Below are positions 15,769 to 24,832 of a stretch of DNA of 28,392 nucleotides, piece by piece (within the stretch, counting starts at the first letter, position 1; each line of letters starts with the position of its first letter). The translations under genes and the position numbers were made by a program. Under the pieces are notes generated by a model. That model had not been told where the DNA came from. It ran no database searches and was given only the letters and a program-made list of their open reading frames with translations. The stretch covers positions 1 through 28,392 of the forward strand of contig URGO01000019.1 of the NCBI GenBank assembly GCA_900547435.1, given 5' to 3'. The stretch is from an uncultured Parabacteroides sp. (GTDB taxonomy: Bacteria > Bacteroidota > Bacteroidia > Bacteroidales > Tannerellaceae).

Positions 15769-16847
15769 TGCAGATGGAAGAAAATAGTTTTGTTTTGCCC
15801 GATGCCGTGGTTTTGAATGAACGCGAGGATTCAATCACGATTCTTGACCAGACTCAATTACCTGCTAAAGAGGTCTATTTGACAATAGATAATGAAGCGG
15901 ATTTAATTGAGGCAATTAAGAAACTCCGTTTACGTGGAGCACCGGCTATTGGGGTGGCATCGGCTTTTGGAGTTTATATTTGTTTGGCTCGGACGGCATC
16001 ACATTTGACTTCTCCTTCTTTATTGGCACGTCATTTCCAAGGAATTGCGGAACGGATTCGGGCCAGTCGTCCTACGGCGGTTAATCTCGCTTGGGCCATA
16101 GAGCGCATGAGTTCGGTTTTCCATCATTTTCTTTCCGGGTTATCTGAAGTAAAGTCGGAAGATTTTATTCGCTTAAAAGATGTTTTGCGTGAAGAAGCTA
16201 TTAGGATTAAAAATGAAGATATTGCCATGTGCCGGAAAATCGGGGAGCATGGCGTATCGCTTATCTCGAAAGGAAGCCGTATTTTGACGCATTGCAATGC
16301 CGGACATCTGGCGGTTTCCCGATACGGAACGGCGCTTTCTCCCATTTATCGGGCACAGGAATTGGGATTGGCTCCGAAGATCTATGCCGATGAAACGCGT
16401 CCTTTGCTTCAAGGCGCACGACTTACGGCATACGAGTTGATGAAGTTCGGGGTCGATACTACGTTGGTATGCGATAATATGGCGGCTTCGCTTATGAGTC
16501 AAGGTATGATAGATATGGTGATGGTTGGGTGCGATAGGGTAGCGGCTAACGGAGATGTGGCCAATAAGATAGGTACGTGCGGATTGGCGGTATTGGCCCA
16601 TTATTATCACGTTCCGTTTTATGTATTAGGTCCGTCAAGTACCTTTGACGTTCATACACCCACCGGAAAAGATATCATCATCGAGCAACGTCCGGCATTC
16701 GAGGTGACCGACCTGCATTATGCTCATCGCATGGCTCCCGAAGGAGTAAAAGTCTATAACCCTGCGTTTGATATTACACCAGCCTCATTAGTAACCTCTT
16801 ACATTACCGAGCGAGGAATATTCAATCATATAAAAGAACTCTTTTGA
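15768..16847 (+). CDS. mtnA: S-methyl-5-thioribose-1-phosphate isomerase
   Basis: 359-aa enzyme of methionine salvage that converts 5-methylthioribose-1-phosphate to the ribulose form. It belongs to the eIF2B-like fold. Marks: LRLRGAPAIGVASAFG near residue 55, the catalytic cysteine C176 in THCNAGHLA, YADETRPLLQGARLTAYEL, and the catalytic aspartate D256 in GCDRVAANGDVANKIGT. The ATG at 15768 overlaps the stop of the upstream DUF3109 gene; upstream in-frame codons belong to that gene in another frame. No other salvage genes are in the window. Confidence 0.93.
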   Translation: MQMEENSFVLPDAVVLNEREDSITILDQTQLPAKEVYLTIDNEADLIEAIKKLRLRGAPAIGVASAFGVYICLARTASHLTSPSLLARHFQGIAERIRASRPTAVNLAWAIERMSSVFHHFLSGLSEVKSEDFIRLKDVLREEAIRIKNEDIAMCRKIGEHGVSLISKGSRILTHCNAGHLAVSRYGTALSPIYRAQELGLAPKIYADETRPLLQGARLTAYELMKFGVDTTLVCDNMAASLMSQGMIDMVMVGCDRVAANGDVANKIGTCGLAVLAHYYHVPFYVLGPSSTFDVHTPTGKDIIIEQRPAFEVTDLHYAHRMAPEGVKVYNPAFDITPASLVTSYITERGIFNHIKELF

Positions 16848-16870
16848 AATCATGCCTATGTTTCTATAAA

Positions 16871-16923
16871 AAGTTAGGCATAAACGTTTCCATTTATGCC
16901 TAACTTCGGAAACGTTTATGCCT
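16871..16923. terminator. Nested inverted repeats with two exclusive pairings
   Basis: AAGTTAGGCATAAA (16871-16884) pairs exactly with TTTATGCCTAACTT (16893-16906). Overlapping it, AGGCATAAACGTTTCC (16876-16891) pairs exactly with GGAAACGTTTATGCCT (16908-16923). It sits between convergent genes (stops at 16847 and 16933), so a bidirectional terminator is likely. The ATGCCTA word is shared with 8885-8944. Confidence 0.6.
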
Positions 16924-16932
16924 ACCGATTTT

Positions 16933-17411
16933 TCATTTTCTTTCCTGATAAATACCCAGCTCTGCAATAGCTATGGTTCCATTTGCTTTTTGAATGCGTA
17001 CCCGTACCGCATCTCCATAAATTGTGTCGAAACGATGGATTTTAACACGTCCGGTCTGATTCCCGTCCAATAGCGGTTTCCATTCTCCGTTGATGCGATA
17101 ATCCAATTGGTATTCTTGGATATGCGGGTGATTTCCTTCGGTGATAGTGACCATGTTAATAGCTTGTTCTTTACCTAAGGTTATATAAATCCACGGATTT
17201 TTTACTTCCGGGTTAGAAACCCAACTGGTATTGAAATCATCATCATTGGCAAAATCCATAATCAAGCTATCATAACTCCAGCTACTTTCCACGCGTTGGT
17301 GTTTAGCCAAATTGGTTGAGATAATCGGGGCGGGAGCTTCACCTACTTTCGGAAGATTCCCTTGAGAAACATAAAACACATAAGGAGCAGTAAGTTTACT
17401 TTTTTCTTCAT
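16933..17411 (-). pseudogene. Secreted discoidin (F5/8 type C) domain protein, apparently frameshifted
   Basis: From about 17355 down to 16933 the frame encodes a galactose-binding-like domain of the discoidin type (residues VESSWSYDSLIMDFANDDDFNTSWVSN, then WIYITLGKEQAINMVTI, EYQLDYRINGEW and a closing VRVRIQKANGTIAIAELGIY), as found at the C-terminus of GH29 fucosidases and other carbohydrate-active enzymes. No catalytic domain is present. An ATG at 17411 in a different frame opens a typical signal peptide (MKKKVNLLLLMCFMFL) that hits a stop at about 17345; loss of one base near 17355-17365 would join the two. A minus-strand -7 box (TACATTTG, 17450-17457) supports that start. It is either a damaged small secreted lectin-like gene or the relic of a larger enzyme. 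Confidence 0.6.
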
Positions 17412-17449
17412 GATATTCAATTAAGTATTTATTTGAAATGAAACATACG

Positions 17450-17457
17450 CAAATGTA
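17450..17457 (-). promoter_or_regulatory. -7 promoter box for the discoidin-domain gene
   Basis: Minus-strand TACATTTG fits TAnnTTTG and lies 38 nt upstream of the signal-peptide ATG at 17411. Confidence 0.4.
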
Positions 17458-17500
17458 ATGGAAATAATCAATACCTGCAATGTTTCTCCATGAAAAAGCG

Positions 17501-17508
17501 TACCTTTG
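17501..17508 (+). promoter_or_regulatory. -7 promoter box for argS
   Basis: TACCTTTG, a perfect TAnnTTTG box, 50 nt before the argS start at 17559; divergent from the box at 17450-17457. Confidence 0.5.
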
Positions 17509-17558
17509 CAGAAAATAAGCGAATTGAAGTAAGAAACTCAAAAACTTAAAAATAAGAT

Positions 17559-19352
17559 ATGGTGATTGAACAGCAAATAGCCGGTGCAGTTATTTCCGGT
17601 ATTAAAGAATTGTATGGCGCAGAGGTAAATGCAGAACAAGTACAATTGCAAAAAACGAAGAAAGAGTTCAAAGGACATCTGACCTTGGTGGTTTTTCCTT
17701 TCTTGCGTATGTCCAAGAAATCTCCGGAGCAGACCGCTCAGGAAATAGGCGAGTATTTAGTGAAGAATGAACCGGCGGTAGCTGAGTTTAACGTAATCAA
17801 GGGTTTCTTGAACTTAACCATAGCATGCGATTGCTGGATCAATCTGTTGAATGATATTCATGCTCAGGCGCATTATGGTATTATTCCGGTCTCGGAAAAT
17901 GCTCCGTTGGTGATGATTGAATATTCATCTCCGAATACCAATAAGCCTTTGCATTTGGGGCATGTCCGCAATAACCTGTTGGGATATAGTTTGTCGAAAA
18001 TCATGTCTGCAAACGGGAACAAAGTGGTTAAGACAAACATTGTGAATGACCGGGGCATCCATATTTGTAAATCCATGTTGGCTTGGAAAAAATGGGGTGA
18101 GGGAGCAACTCCGGAATCAACCGGAAAGAAAGGTGACCACCTGATTGGGGATTTCTACGTACTCTTCAGTAATAAATTGAAGGAAGAAACAAGAGCCTTA
18201 GAAGCTCAAGGTATGAGCAAAGAAGAGGCTGAAGCCGCATCTCCCTTGATGCAGGAAGCTCGTGAGATGCTTCGCAAATGGGAGGCTGGTGATAAGGAAG
18301 TGCGTGCATTATGGAAGATGATGAACGATTGGGTTTATGCCGGTTTTAACGAGACTTACAAGCTGATGGGTGTGGATTTTGATAAGATATATTATGAATC
18401 GGACACCTATCTGGAAGGTAAGGCAAAGGTGCTTGAAGGATTGGAAAAGGGCATCTTCTACCGGCGTCCGGATGGTTCCGTTTGGGCAGACCTTACTCAG
18501 GAGGGCTTGGATGAGAAGCTTTTGCTTCGTGCGGATGGTACTTCAGTGTATATGACGCAAGATATCGGTACGGCCAAACTCCGTTTTGATGATTATCCTA
18601 TCAATAAGATGATTTATGTGGTGGGTAATGAACAGAACTATCATTTCCAGGTACTTTCTATTTTGCTGGATAAATTAGGATTTGAATTTGGCAAGGGATT
18701 GGTACATTTTTCGTATGGCATGGTGGAATTGCCCGAAGGCAAGATGAAGAGTCGTGAGGGTACCGTGGTGGATGCCGATGATTTGATGGAAGAAATGATT
18801 AATACGGCTCGCGAGACCTCACAGGAATTAGGTAAATTGGATGGATTGAGCAAGGAAGAATCCGAAAATATCGCGCGGATGGTAGGATTGGGCGCGTTGA
18901 AATATTTCTTGTTGAAGGTAGACCCGCGTAAGAATATGACATTCAACCCGAAAGAATCTATTGATTTCAATGGAAATACCGGTCCGTTTATTCAATATAC
19001 CCACGCTCGTATCTGTTCTGTGTTGCGTAAGGCCAGTGAACAGGGAATTGAATTGCCCGCCCAGCTTCCGACCGGGTTTGCTATTTCCGAGAAAGAAGAG
19101 GGACTTATCCAACTCTTGGCTAATTTCTCGGAAATCGTTAAAGAGGCCGGAGCAACTTATAGCCCGGCATTGATAGCCAACTATACGTATGATTTGGTGA
19201 AAGAATACAATCAGTTCTATCATGACTTCTCCATCTTACGCGAAGAAGATATGCGCCTGAAGGTATTCCGTCTTGTTCTTTCATCGAATGTGGCCAAGGT
19301 GGTCAAAGAGGCGATGGGATTATTAGGTATCGAAGTTCCGGAACGTATGTAA
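17559..19352 (+). CDS. argS: Arginyl-tRNA synthetase
   Basis: 597-aa class I synthetase that charges tRNA-Arg. An N-terminal Arg-S additional domain (residues 1-100) is followed by SSPNTNKPLHLGHVRNN, with the HIGH signature in the form HLGH, and by GMVELPEGKMKSREGTVV, with the KMSKS-like loop in the form MKSRE. The C-terminal DALR anticodon-binding domain ends in EAMGLLGIEVPERM. The gene heads a run with trmB (9 nt spacing) and mrp. Confidence 0.96.
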   Translation: MVIEQQIAGAVISGIKELYGAEVNAEQVQLQKTKKEFKGHLTLVVFPFLRMSKKSPEQTAQEIGEYLVKNEPAVAEFNVIKGFLNLTIACDCWINLLNDIHAQAHYGIIPVSENAPLVMIEYSSPNTNKPLHLGHVRNNLLGYSLSKIMSANGNKVVKTNIVNDRGIHICKSMLAWKKWGEGATPESTGKKGDHLIGDFYVLFSNKLKEETRALEAQGMSKEEAEAASPLMQEAREMLRKWEAGDKEVRALWKMMNDWVYAGFNETYKLMGVDFDKIYYESDTYLEGKAKVLEGLEKGIFYRRPDGSVWADLTQEGLDEKLLLRADGTSVYMTQDIGTAKLRFDDYPINKMIYVVGNEQNYHFQVLSILLDKLGFEFGKGLVHFSYGMVELPEGKMKSREGTVVDADDLMEEMINTARETSQELGKLDGLSKEESENIARMVGLGALKYFLLKVDPRKNMTFNPKESIDFNGNTGPFIQYTHARICSVLRKASEQGIELPAQLPTGFAISEKEEGLIQLLANFSEIVKEAGATYSPALIANYTYDLVKEYNQFYHDFSILREEDMRLKVFRLVLSSNVAKVVKEAMGLLGIEVPERM

Positions 19353-19361
19353 TGCCAAGGC

Positions 19362-20120
19362 ATGGGAAAGAATAAATTAGCAAAGTTCAGCGATATGGCG
19401 GGTTATCCGCATGTATTCCAATATCCTTTCAGTGTCCTGCAAACCGAAGGATTCCCGATGCGCGGACATTGGAAGGAAGAGTTCTTCCATAATGATAACC
19501 CTATTGTATTGGAATTGGGTTGTGGTAAGGGAGAATATACGGTTGGCTTGGGGCGTCTTTTCCCGGACAAGAACTTTATCGGGATAGACATCAAAGGTGC
19601 ACGAATGTGGAGCGGTGCGAAGGAATCGTTAGAAAGCGACATGAAAAATGTTGCCTTTCTCCGGACAAGCATAGAGTTGATAACGCATTTCTTTGCTCCG
19701 GGTGAGGTGTCGGAAATCTGGATAACATTTCCTGACCCGCAAATGAAAAAGGTAAACAAACGGTTGACCTCAACACGTTTTATGAGACTTTACCGGGAAA
19801 TTCTTTCGGATGAGGGATTGATTCACCTGAAAACGGATAGTAATTTTATGTACACTTATACATGCGAGATGGTCAAGGCCAACCATTATCCGGTAAAGGT
19901 TCAAACGGATGACCTGTATCATTGCGGCTGGGCTGATGAGATTCTTTCCATTCGGACCTATTACGAACAACAATGGTTGGACAGAGGACTGAATATTAAG
20001 TATATTCAGTTTGTGTGTGAACCTCGTGAGGAACTGATTGAGCCGGACATAGAGATAGAGTATGATGCCTATCGGAGCTTTAATCGGAGTAAACGAAGTG
20101 CGCTGGCGGCTGGAAAATGA
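19362..20120 (+). CDS. trmB: tRNA (guanine-N7)-methyltransferase
   Basis: 252-aa SAM-dependent enzyme that methylates G46 in tRNA. The SAM motif is LELGCGKGEY near residues 50-59, followed by NFIGIDIKGARMW. The family's catalytic-site motif appears as TFPDPQMKKVNKRLTSTRF (others have PDPWPKKRHHKRR). It is longer at both ends than the E. coli enzyme, which is common in Bacteroidetes. It starts 9 nt after the argS stop and is followed by mrp after 19 nt, forming one operon-like group. Confidence 0.93.
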   Translation: MGKNKLAKFSDMAGYPHVFQYPFSVLQTEGFPMRGHWKEEFFHNDNPIVLELGCGKGEYTVGLGRLFPDKNFIGIDIKGARMWSGAKESLESDMKNVAFLRTSIELITHFFAPGEVSEIWITFPDPQMKKVNKRLTSTRFMRLYREILSDEGLIHLKTDSNFMYTYTCEMVKANHYPVKVQTDDLYHCGWADEILSIRTYYEQQWLDRGLNIKYIQFVCEPREELIEPDIEIEYDAYRSFNRSKRSALAAGK

Positions 20121-20139
20121 ATAATAAGTTTTTAAGTTT

Positions 20140-21252
20140 ATGATAAAGTTATATCCACAATTGATTTTAGATGCTCTCAGGAATGTAAGGTATCCTGGTA
20201 CGGGCAAAGATTTGGTAGAAATGGGAATGGTGGAAGATAATATTCGTATTGATGGAATGAATGTTACCTTCTCTTTGCTTTTCGAAAAGCCCAACGACCC
20301 GTTTATCCGGTCTGTGGTGAAGGCGGCTGAAACCGCTATATTGACTTATATAAGTCCGGAGGTGAATATTAAGAATAACATAACCGTTAAGTCAAGACAA
20401 TTGGCACGTCCTGAACCGGACAAACTCTTACCGGAGGTGAAGAACATTATTGCGGTATCTTCTGGAAAAGGAGGGGTAGGAAAGAGTACGGTTGCAGCTA
20501 ATCTGGCCGTAGCTTTGGCACAATTGGGATATAAGGTCGGATTGCTGGATGCCGACATATTCGGTCCGGCACAACCTAAAATGTTCCATTTGGAGGAGGC
20601 GCGTCCTTATATGGTTGAGGTCGGAGGCCGGGAGCTGATAGAACCCGCCGAGAACTATGGTGTCAAGATGCTTTCTATCGGATTTTTTGTCAATAAGGAA
20701 GATGCCGTTTTGTGGCGTGGTGCTATGGCAAGCAACGCTTTGAAACAATTGATAGGCGATGCCAATTGGGGCGCGTTGGATTATTTCCTGATTGACCTTC
20801 CTCCGGGAACCAGCGATATTCACCTGACCATGGTTCAGACCTTGGCGATAACGGGTGCTATCGTAGTAAGTACTCCGCAAGAAGTGGCACTGGCCGATGC
20901 ACGTAAGGGTATCAGTATGTTTACCGGTGATAAGGTGAACGTGCCAGTGTTAGGTTTGATAGAGAATATGGCTTGGTTTACCCCTGCGGAATTGCCTAAT
21001 AATAAATATTATATTTTCGGGAAAGAGGGATGCAAACGCTTGGCTGAAGAGTTGAATATACCTTTGTTAGGGCAGATTCCTATCGTACAGAGTATTTGTG
21101 AAGGAGGAGATTCCGGAGAGCCGGTTGCCCTGAATCCGGATAGCATCACAGGTGCAGCATTCCGCGAATTGGCCGGACAATTGGTTGAACAGACCGAGAT
21201 TCGCAATAAGAATCTGGCTCCAACCGAACGAGTTCATATCACAAAAAAATAA
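20140..21252 (+). CDS. mrp: Mrp/ApbC family P-loop ATPase (iron-sulfur carrier type)
   Basis: 370-aa protein with an N-terminal MIP18 (DUF59) domain at about residues 1-90 and a C-terminal deviant Walker A ATPase, SGKGGVGKST at about 108-117. Family members carry or assemble iron-sulfur clusters. The C-x-x-C pair normally found after the ENM motif is absent: the sequence reads ENMAWFTPAEL. Only isolated cysteines (GKEGCKR, SICEGG) remain, so cluster binding by the usual pair is not possible. This seems typical of Bacteroidetes members rather than a lesion. The following GH127 gene starts 22 nt after its stop. Confidence 0.92.
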   Translation: MIKLYPQLILDALRNVRYPGTGKDLVEMGMVEDNIRIDGMNVTFSLLFEKPNDPFIRSVVKAAETAILTYISPEVNIKNNITVKSRQLARPEPDKLLPEVKNIIAVSSGKGGVGKSTVAANLAVALAQLGYKVGLLDADIFGPAQPKMFHLEEARPYMVEVGGRELIEPAENYGVKMLSIGFFVNKEDAVLWRGAMASNALKQLIGDANWGALDYFLIDLPPGTSDIHLTMVQTLAITGAIVVSTPQEVALADARKGISMFTGDKVNVPVLGLIENMAWFTPAELPNNKYYIFGKEGCKRLAEELNIPLLGQIPIVQSICEGGDSGEPVALNPDSITGAAFRELAGQLVEQTEIRNKNLAPTERVHITKK

Positions 21253-22321
21253 ATTAGCAAATAGAAATGTTACCATGAAGAAGAGTTGGACTTACTTATT
21301 TATAACGGTTTTATCCTTTTTGGCTTGTTCTCCCGTTATGGACAAGCCGGAAAGTCAAGAAGTGCTTACGCCTATCGCATTCCAAGAGGTACAATTGCAG
21401 GATAGCTTCTGGTTACCTCGATTAAAGACACAAAAGGAGGTATTGGTGCCTTTTGCCTTGGAAAAGGTTCGCCCGGCTATGGATAACCTCCGTAAGACGG
21501 GAAATTACCTGAAAGGCATTAAAGATGAGCTTCCCTTCCCACATCGTTTTGTCGCATCGGATTTGTATAAAGTCATGGAAGGAGCGGCTTATTTGCTTAC
21601 CTTGGGTGAAGACAAGGCTTTGGAGCATAAGATGGATAGTATCATTGATTTGATAGCTTCTGCACAACAACCGGATGGTTATCTTTATGAAGCGCACGAG
21701 ACAGGTGTTTCTAAGCACCATGAGCATTGGGGCGGAGGAGGAATGGGCGATAAGCCCTATTCGCATGTGGTACATAGCCATGAGTTATACAATATGGGAC
21801 ACATGTATGAAGCCGCTATTGCTTATTATCAGGCTACAGGCAAGGATAAATGGCTCAAGATTGCTGAGAAGAATGCACGGCATATCTATCATGTGTTTTT
21901 TGAAGGAGATCCGAACTATAATGACGGGAAACCGGTTAATCAGGCTCCGGGCCATGAAGAAATAGAATTGGCGTTGGTGAAGTTGTATCGTGCGACAAAT
22001 GATACGCTTTATCTGAATATGGCTAAGAGGTTTATTGATATCCGGGGAGTAACTTATAAACCCGAAGGCGAGGGAGTCATGGCTCCCAGTTATGCCCAGC
22101 AACACCAGCCCGTGCGCGAACAACGCAAGGCGGTAGGTCATGCAGTTCGGGCCACTTATCTCTATTCGGGCATGGCGGATGTAATGGCTCAGACCGGAGA
22201 TACTTCATTGGCTCCGGCTTTGGATAGTATTTGGGGGAATATTGTTAACACACGGATGCACATCACCGGAGGGTTGGGGGCCATACATGGTATCGAAGGG
22301 TTTGGCCCGGAATATCTGCTA

Positions 22322-22341
22322 TTATCCGAAATTTCGGATAA
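22322..22341. repeat. Perfect 20-bp palindrome at the left element end
   Basis: TTATCCGAAATTTCGGATAA is its own reverse complement. It contains the TTATCC half-site of the element's inverted repeat facing GGATAA across an 8-bp spacer, the layout of a tyrosine recombinase crossover site. No counterpart exists at the right end. Confidence 0.8.
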
Positions 22342-22347
22342 GAGTAG

Positions 22348-22370
22348 TTATCCAAACCAAAATATTATCC
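22348..22370 (+). repeat. Left terminal inverted repeat of the RIT element
   Basis: TTATCCAAACC (22348-22358), AAAAT, ATTATCC (22364-22370). It matches the reverse complement of 26151-26173 at 18 of 18 conserved positions, with an unconserved 5-nt middle. Confidence 0.8.
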
Positions 22371-22433
22371 CAACTTGACTTTTTACTATATTGAATATCA
22401 GTAAATTGCTATATTTTGGTAGCAGATAATAAA

Positions 22434-22467
22434 GAGTGATTGTTCCATTATTCAAGAACAGTCACTC
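22434..22467 (-). terminator. Terminator hairpin of the RIT recombinase operon
   Basis: GAGTGATTGTTC and GAACAGTCACTC form a 12-bp stem with one G-T pair and a 10-nt loop. It lies 16 nt after the last recombinase stop on the minus strand and is followed on that strand by CTTTATTAT. Confidence 0.7.
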
Positions 22468-22482
22468 ATTTATTACTAAGTA

Positions 22483-23523
22483 TTATCTCAATCCAAGAAC
22501 TGTTGCTAATGAATCTTTATTTCTGATTTTCTTATATTTCTTTTCAACGCCTAAAGTCAGATTGTCTTCCATAGAGCATAAAGCTTGTATCATTTGTTCT
22601 GATGAAACTCCTACGTATTTCATTGTCGTTTCAATGCTCTCATGCCCCAATAGTTTTTGTATCTGCGCCAAGTTTACACCGTCTTCCAACCAATGGGTAG
22701 CCCGTGCATGCCGAAAACTATGGCAATGAAAATCTACAGGAATTTCAAGTAGCCCCTGAGACGCAATCCTAACATACATTTTCAACCGCTTGCTAATCGC
22801 TTCTGAAGTGATTTTTTTGTTTGCATGGCCATATATGGGGAAAAATACAAAATCAGAAGGTAACGGATTTGCCGGATGGAACAACTTCACATAATGTCTC
22901 AGTATTCTTACCATGCTGTTCAACAAATAAATGGTACGTTGTTTATTCCCTTTACCCAAAACAAGAATGTAACCTTTCGTTTCATCCAGGTGCAGTGCCG
23001 ACAGCCTCAATGATAATATTTCATCTATTCTTGTTCCGGTACTATATAGAAGATTGAACAAGGCAAAATCCCTCTTACCTATCAATGTACGTGTATTGAT
23101 GCTTGCAAAAATCCGTTTGATTGTATCTTTTGTGATTACTTCCACTTGTTTTTTAGGTTGCTGCATCCTTTTTATTTCAGCGGCATCACAATCATATTTT
23201 ATGAATTGGATTTTCTTGTGCGCAAGGAAACGGAGGAAATTTTTCAATATGGAGAGGCGATGATTGCATGTTTGCGGGCTGCATTTTCTTACTTCTTTCA
23301 GCCACGCAATCCATTCTTCAATCCAGTCCTTACGGAAGCATTCCCCACAAAGGGTATTTGATGTGACTCCTTTTGAGGATTCAAGGAAGTCTATATAGAT
23401 TCCCATTCCCTCTCCGTATGATTTTAAAGCGTTATGGCTCAGATTCCTTATACACGGAAGATAGACCGTATGCCACTCATGGATGGCATCGGCGATAATT
23501 GAATGTTCTGCTTTAGTCTTCAT
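22483..23523 (-). CDS. ritC: Tyrosine recombinase, third gene of the RIT trio
   Basis: 346-aa integrase. It has a SAM-like core-binding domain (about residues 10-115) and a catalytic domain with the full canonical set: first Arg in YSTGTRIDEIL, H268-S-F-R271, LLGH294 and nucleophile Y303 (nine residues after the His). It is therefore the only one of the three with the complete R-H-R-H-Y pattern. The ATG at 23523 overlaps the stop of the preceding recombinase by 11 nt; a TTG two codons upstream is the less likely start. It is the last gene of the operon, followed by a terminator hairpin. Confidence 0.88.
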   Translation of the reverse strand: MKTKAEHSIIADAIHEWHTVYLPCIRNLSHNALKSYGEGMGIYIDFLESSKGVTSNTLCGECFRKDWIEEWIAWLKEVRKCSPQTCNHRLSILKNFLRFLAHKKIQFIKYDCDAAEIKRMQQPKKQVEVITKDTIKRIFASINTRTLIGKRDFALFNLLYSTGTRIDEILSLRLSALHLDETKGYILVLGKGNKQRTIYLLNSMVRILRHYVKLFHPANPLPSDFVFFPIYGHANKKITSEAISKRLKMYVRIASQGLLEIPVDFHCHSFRHARATHWLEDGVNLAQIQKLLGHESIETTMKYVGVSSEQMIQALCSMEDNLTLGVEKKYKKIRNKDSLATVLGLR

Positions 23524-24832
23524 ATTCAAAATAGTCGTTTAAATCAGGCAAAAGTTCTTCATACCCACATCCTGTCAGATTTTCCAACTGGTGTGCAAAC
23601 AGCGGTACAAGCCTGTAATAATATAATGTGTTTTGAATGTAACGGTGTCCCATGGAACGGCTGAGATATAAGAGTTTGTCCATCCATTCAATGCCGCAGT
23701 GATCCCAACCGTTTATGTTCACGACCGCATAGTGACTGCGAAAATCATATGCTCTTGCGTGTGCCGTACTGACTTTCTTCCATACTTTCTTAAAACTTGC
23801 CGTTACCCATTCTCCGGAATATGGTTTGTCATACTCGTTAGGAAAGAATGTCTTTCTTCCGGGCATGAGATTTTCCATTTTGACATTATACATCTGCAAT
23901 AGCGACCACATGGATTCGTGCAAGGCAACCCGATGTTCATCTATGCTCTTTGTGTATCTTATATTTATAACACCGGATTGCAAGTCTACGTCTTCTACTC
24001 TGAGCAGACGGGCTTCTGTTGTACGCATCCCTGTACTGTACAAAAGTCGGAAAAAGACCGGAACTTCCACTTTCATAAGCGCAGCCCTCATGTCACGGCA
24101 ATTTATTGGAGGTTCGAGATTGTCCGCTTCATTAAAGAATCTTGCAAGCTCTTCTGGAGTAAACGGATGTGGTTCGAATGATGTGACATTGACTCTTGGA
24201 ATGGTGGATGGAAGAGGAATATTTACAAAACCACGGCTATTCGCATATTTCAGAAATCCTCTGACACCTACAATTCTGTTATTGCATGACTTTGCGGATT
24301 CCGTTTTTTTCTTCTTGCAATAATCAAGGACAATTTCTTCTGTAAGAACTTCGGCTGACGGATAATTTTGAGCGCAGAAGTCATTGAAACGGCGAATCTT
24401 GTCCATTGTCCGCCTACTGAATTTCCCAGAAGCTCTTTTGTAAAGTTCATATTTCTTGACTATATGGGATATTGCGGAATAAGAGTATGGCTGTTCTGAA
24501 ACAGGAATACGCTTTGGCTTAGGTGTGTATTTTATATCCGGAGGATATGATGGCAATTTGAACGGTGCCCCATATTTCGACCGGATATAACGGATGAAGC
24601 GCCTCAAAATAATGCATCTGTTACGGTTTGTATAATAGCTTTCCTTATCTGTCCTTGATGCCCATCCGGAGATAATATCATCCGACAGCACTCCGCCATG
24701 ATTCATACAGTACTTGGCGAAAGAGTTCAGGTATATGCGGGTTATATAGTCACATTTTCCGATACCGGAGATGAAATTGACATATTCAGACATCAAATCT
24801 GCAAATTGGGGTAGATGTGAATCTGTTTTCAT
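23513..24832 (-). CDS. ritB: Tyrosine recombinase, second gene of the RIT trio
   Basis: 439-aa integrase, the longest of the three. Catalytic-domain marks are R in YSTGMRTTEARLL, R365 in YDFRSHY, H396 in SMGHRY and nucleophile Y405 (middle of YYY). The His normally three residues before the second Arg is Tyr (Y362), and the usual LGH is MGH. The ATG at 24832 overlaps the stop of the first recombinase as ATGA, so translation is coupled; an upstream ATG at 24862 would lie deep in that gene. It has an extended N-terminal region of about 150 residues before the second SAM-like part (FSRRTMDKIRRFNDF). Confidence 0.87.
   Translation of the reverse strand: MKTDSHLPQFADLMSEYVNFISGIGKCDYITRIYLNSFAKYCMNHGGVLSDDIISGWASRTDKESYYTNRNRCIILRRFIRYIRSKYGAPFKLPSYPPDIKYTPKPKRIPVSEQPYSYSAISHIVKKYELYKRASGKFSRRTMDKIRRFNDFCAQNYPSAEVLTEEIVLDYCKKKKTESAKSCNNRIVGVRGFLKYANSRGFVNIPLPSTIPRVNVTSFEPHPFTPEELARFFNEADNLEPPINCRDMRAALMKVEVPVFFRLLYSTGMRTTEARLLRVEDVDLQSGVINIRYTKSIDEHRVALHESMWSLLQMYNVKMENLMPGRKTFFPNEYDKPYSGEWVTASFKKVWKKVSTAHARAYDFRSHYAVVNINGWDHCGIEWMDKLLYLSRSMGHRYIQNTLYYYRLVPLFAHQLENLTGCGYEELLPDLNDYFEYED

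Larger units (their letters stand above)
21275..22378 (+). pseudogene. N-terminal part of a GH127-type (DUF1680) beta-L-arabinofuranosidase, split by a mobile element
   Basis: First 348 codons of a lipoprotein glycosidase. Signal peptide and lipobox: LSFLAC with Cys18. DUF1680 barrel marks: SHELYNMGHMYEAA, GHEEIELALVKLY, QHQPVREQRKAVGHAVRA and ITGGLGAIHGIEGFGPEYL. The host reading frame ends at the CTG at 22316-22318, after which 19 codons of element sequence run to a TGA at 22376-22378. The remainder of the gene is at 26177-27622. The ATG at 21275 gives a proper signal peptide; upstream in-frame codons overlap mrp. Catalytic residues are all on the other fragment, so this piece cannot be an active enzyme. 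Confidence 0.9.

Noticed and set aside
20140..21252. Loss of the CxxC pair in Mrp as a damaging mutation
   Set aside because: The surrounding sequence (ENMAWFTPAEL) is smooth and fits the form I recall for Bacteroidetes members, so it is a lineage feature.
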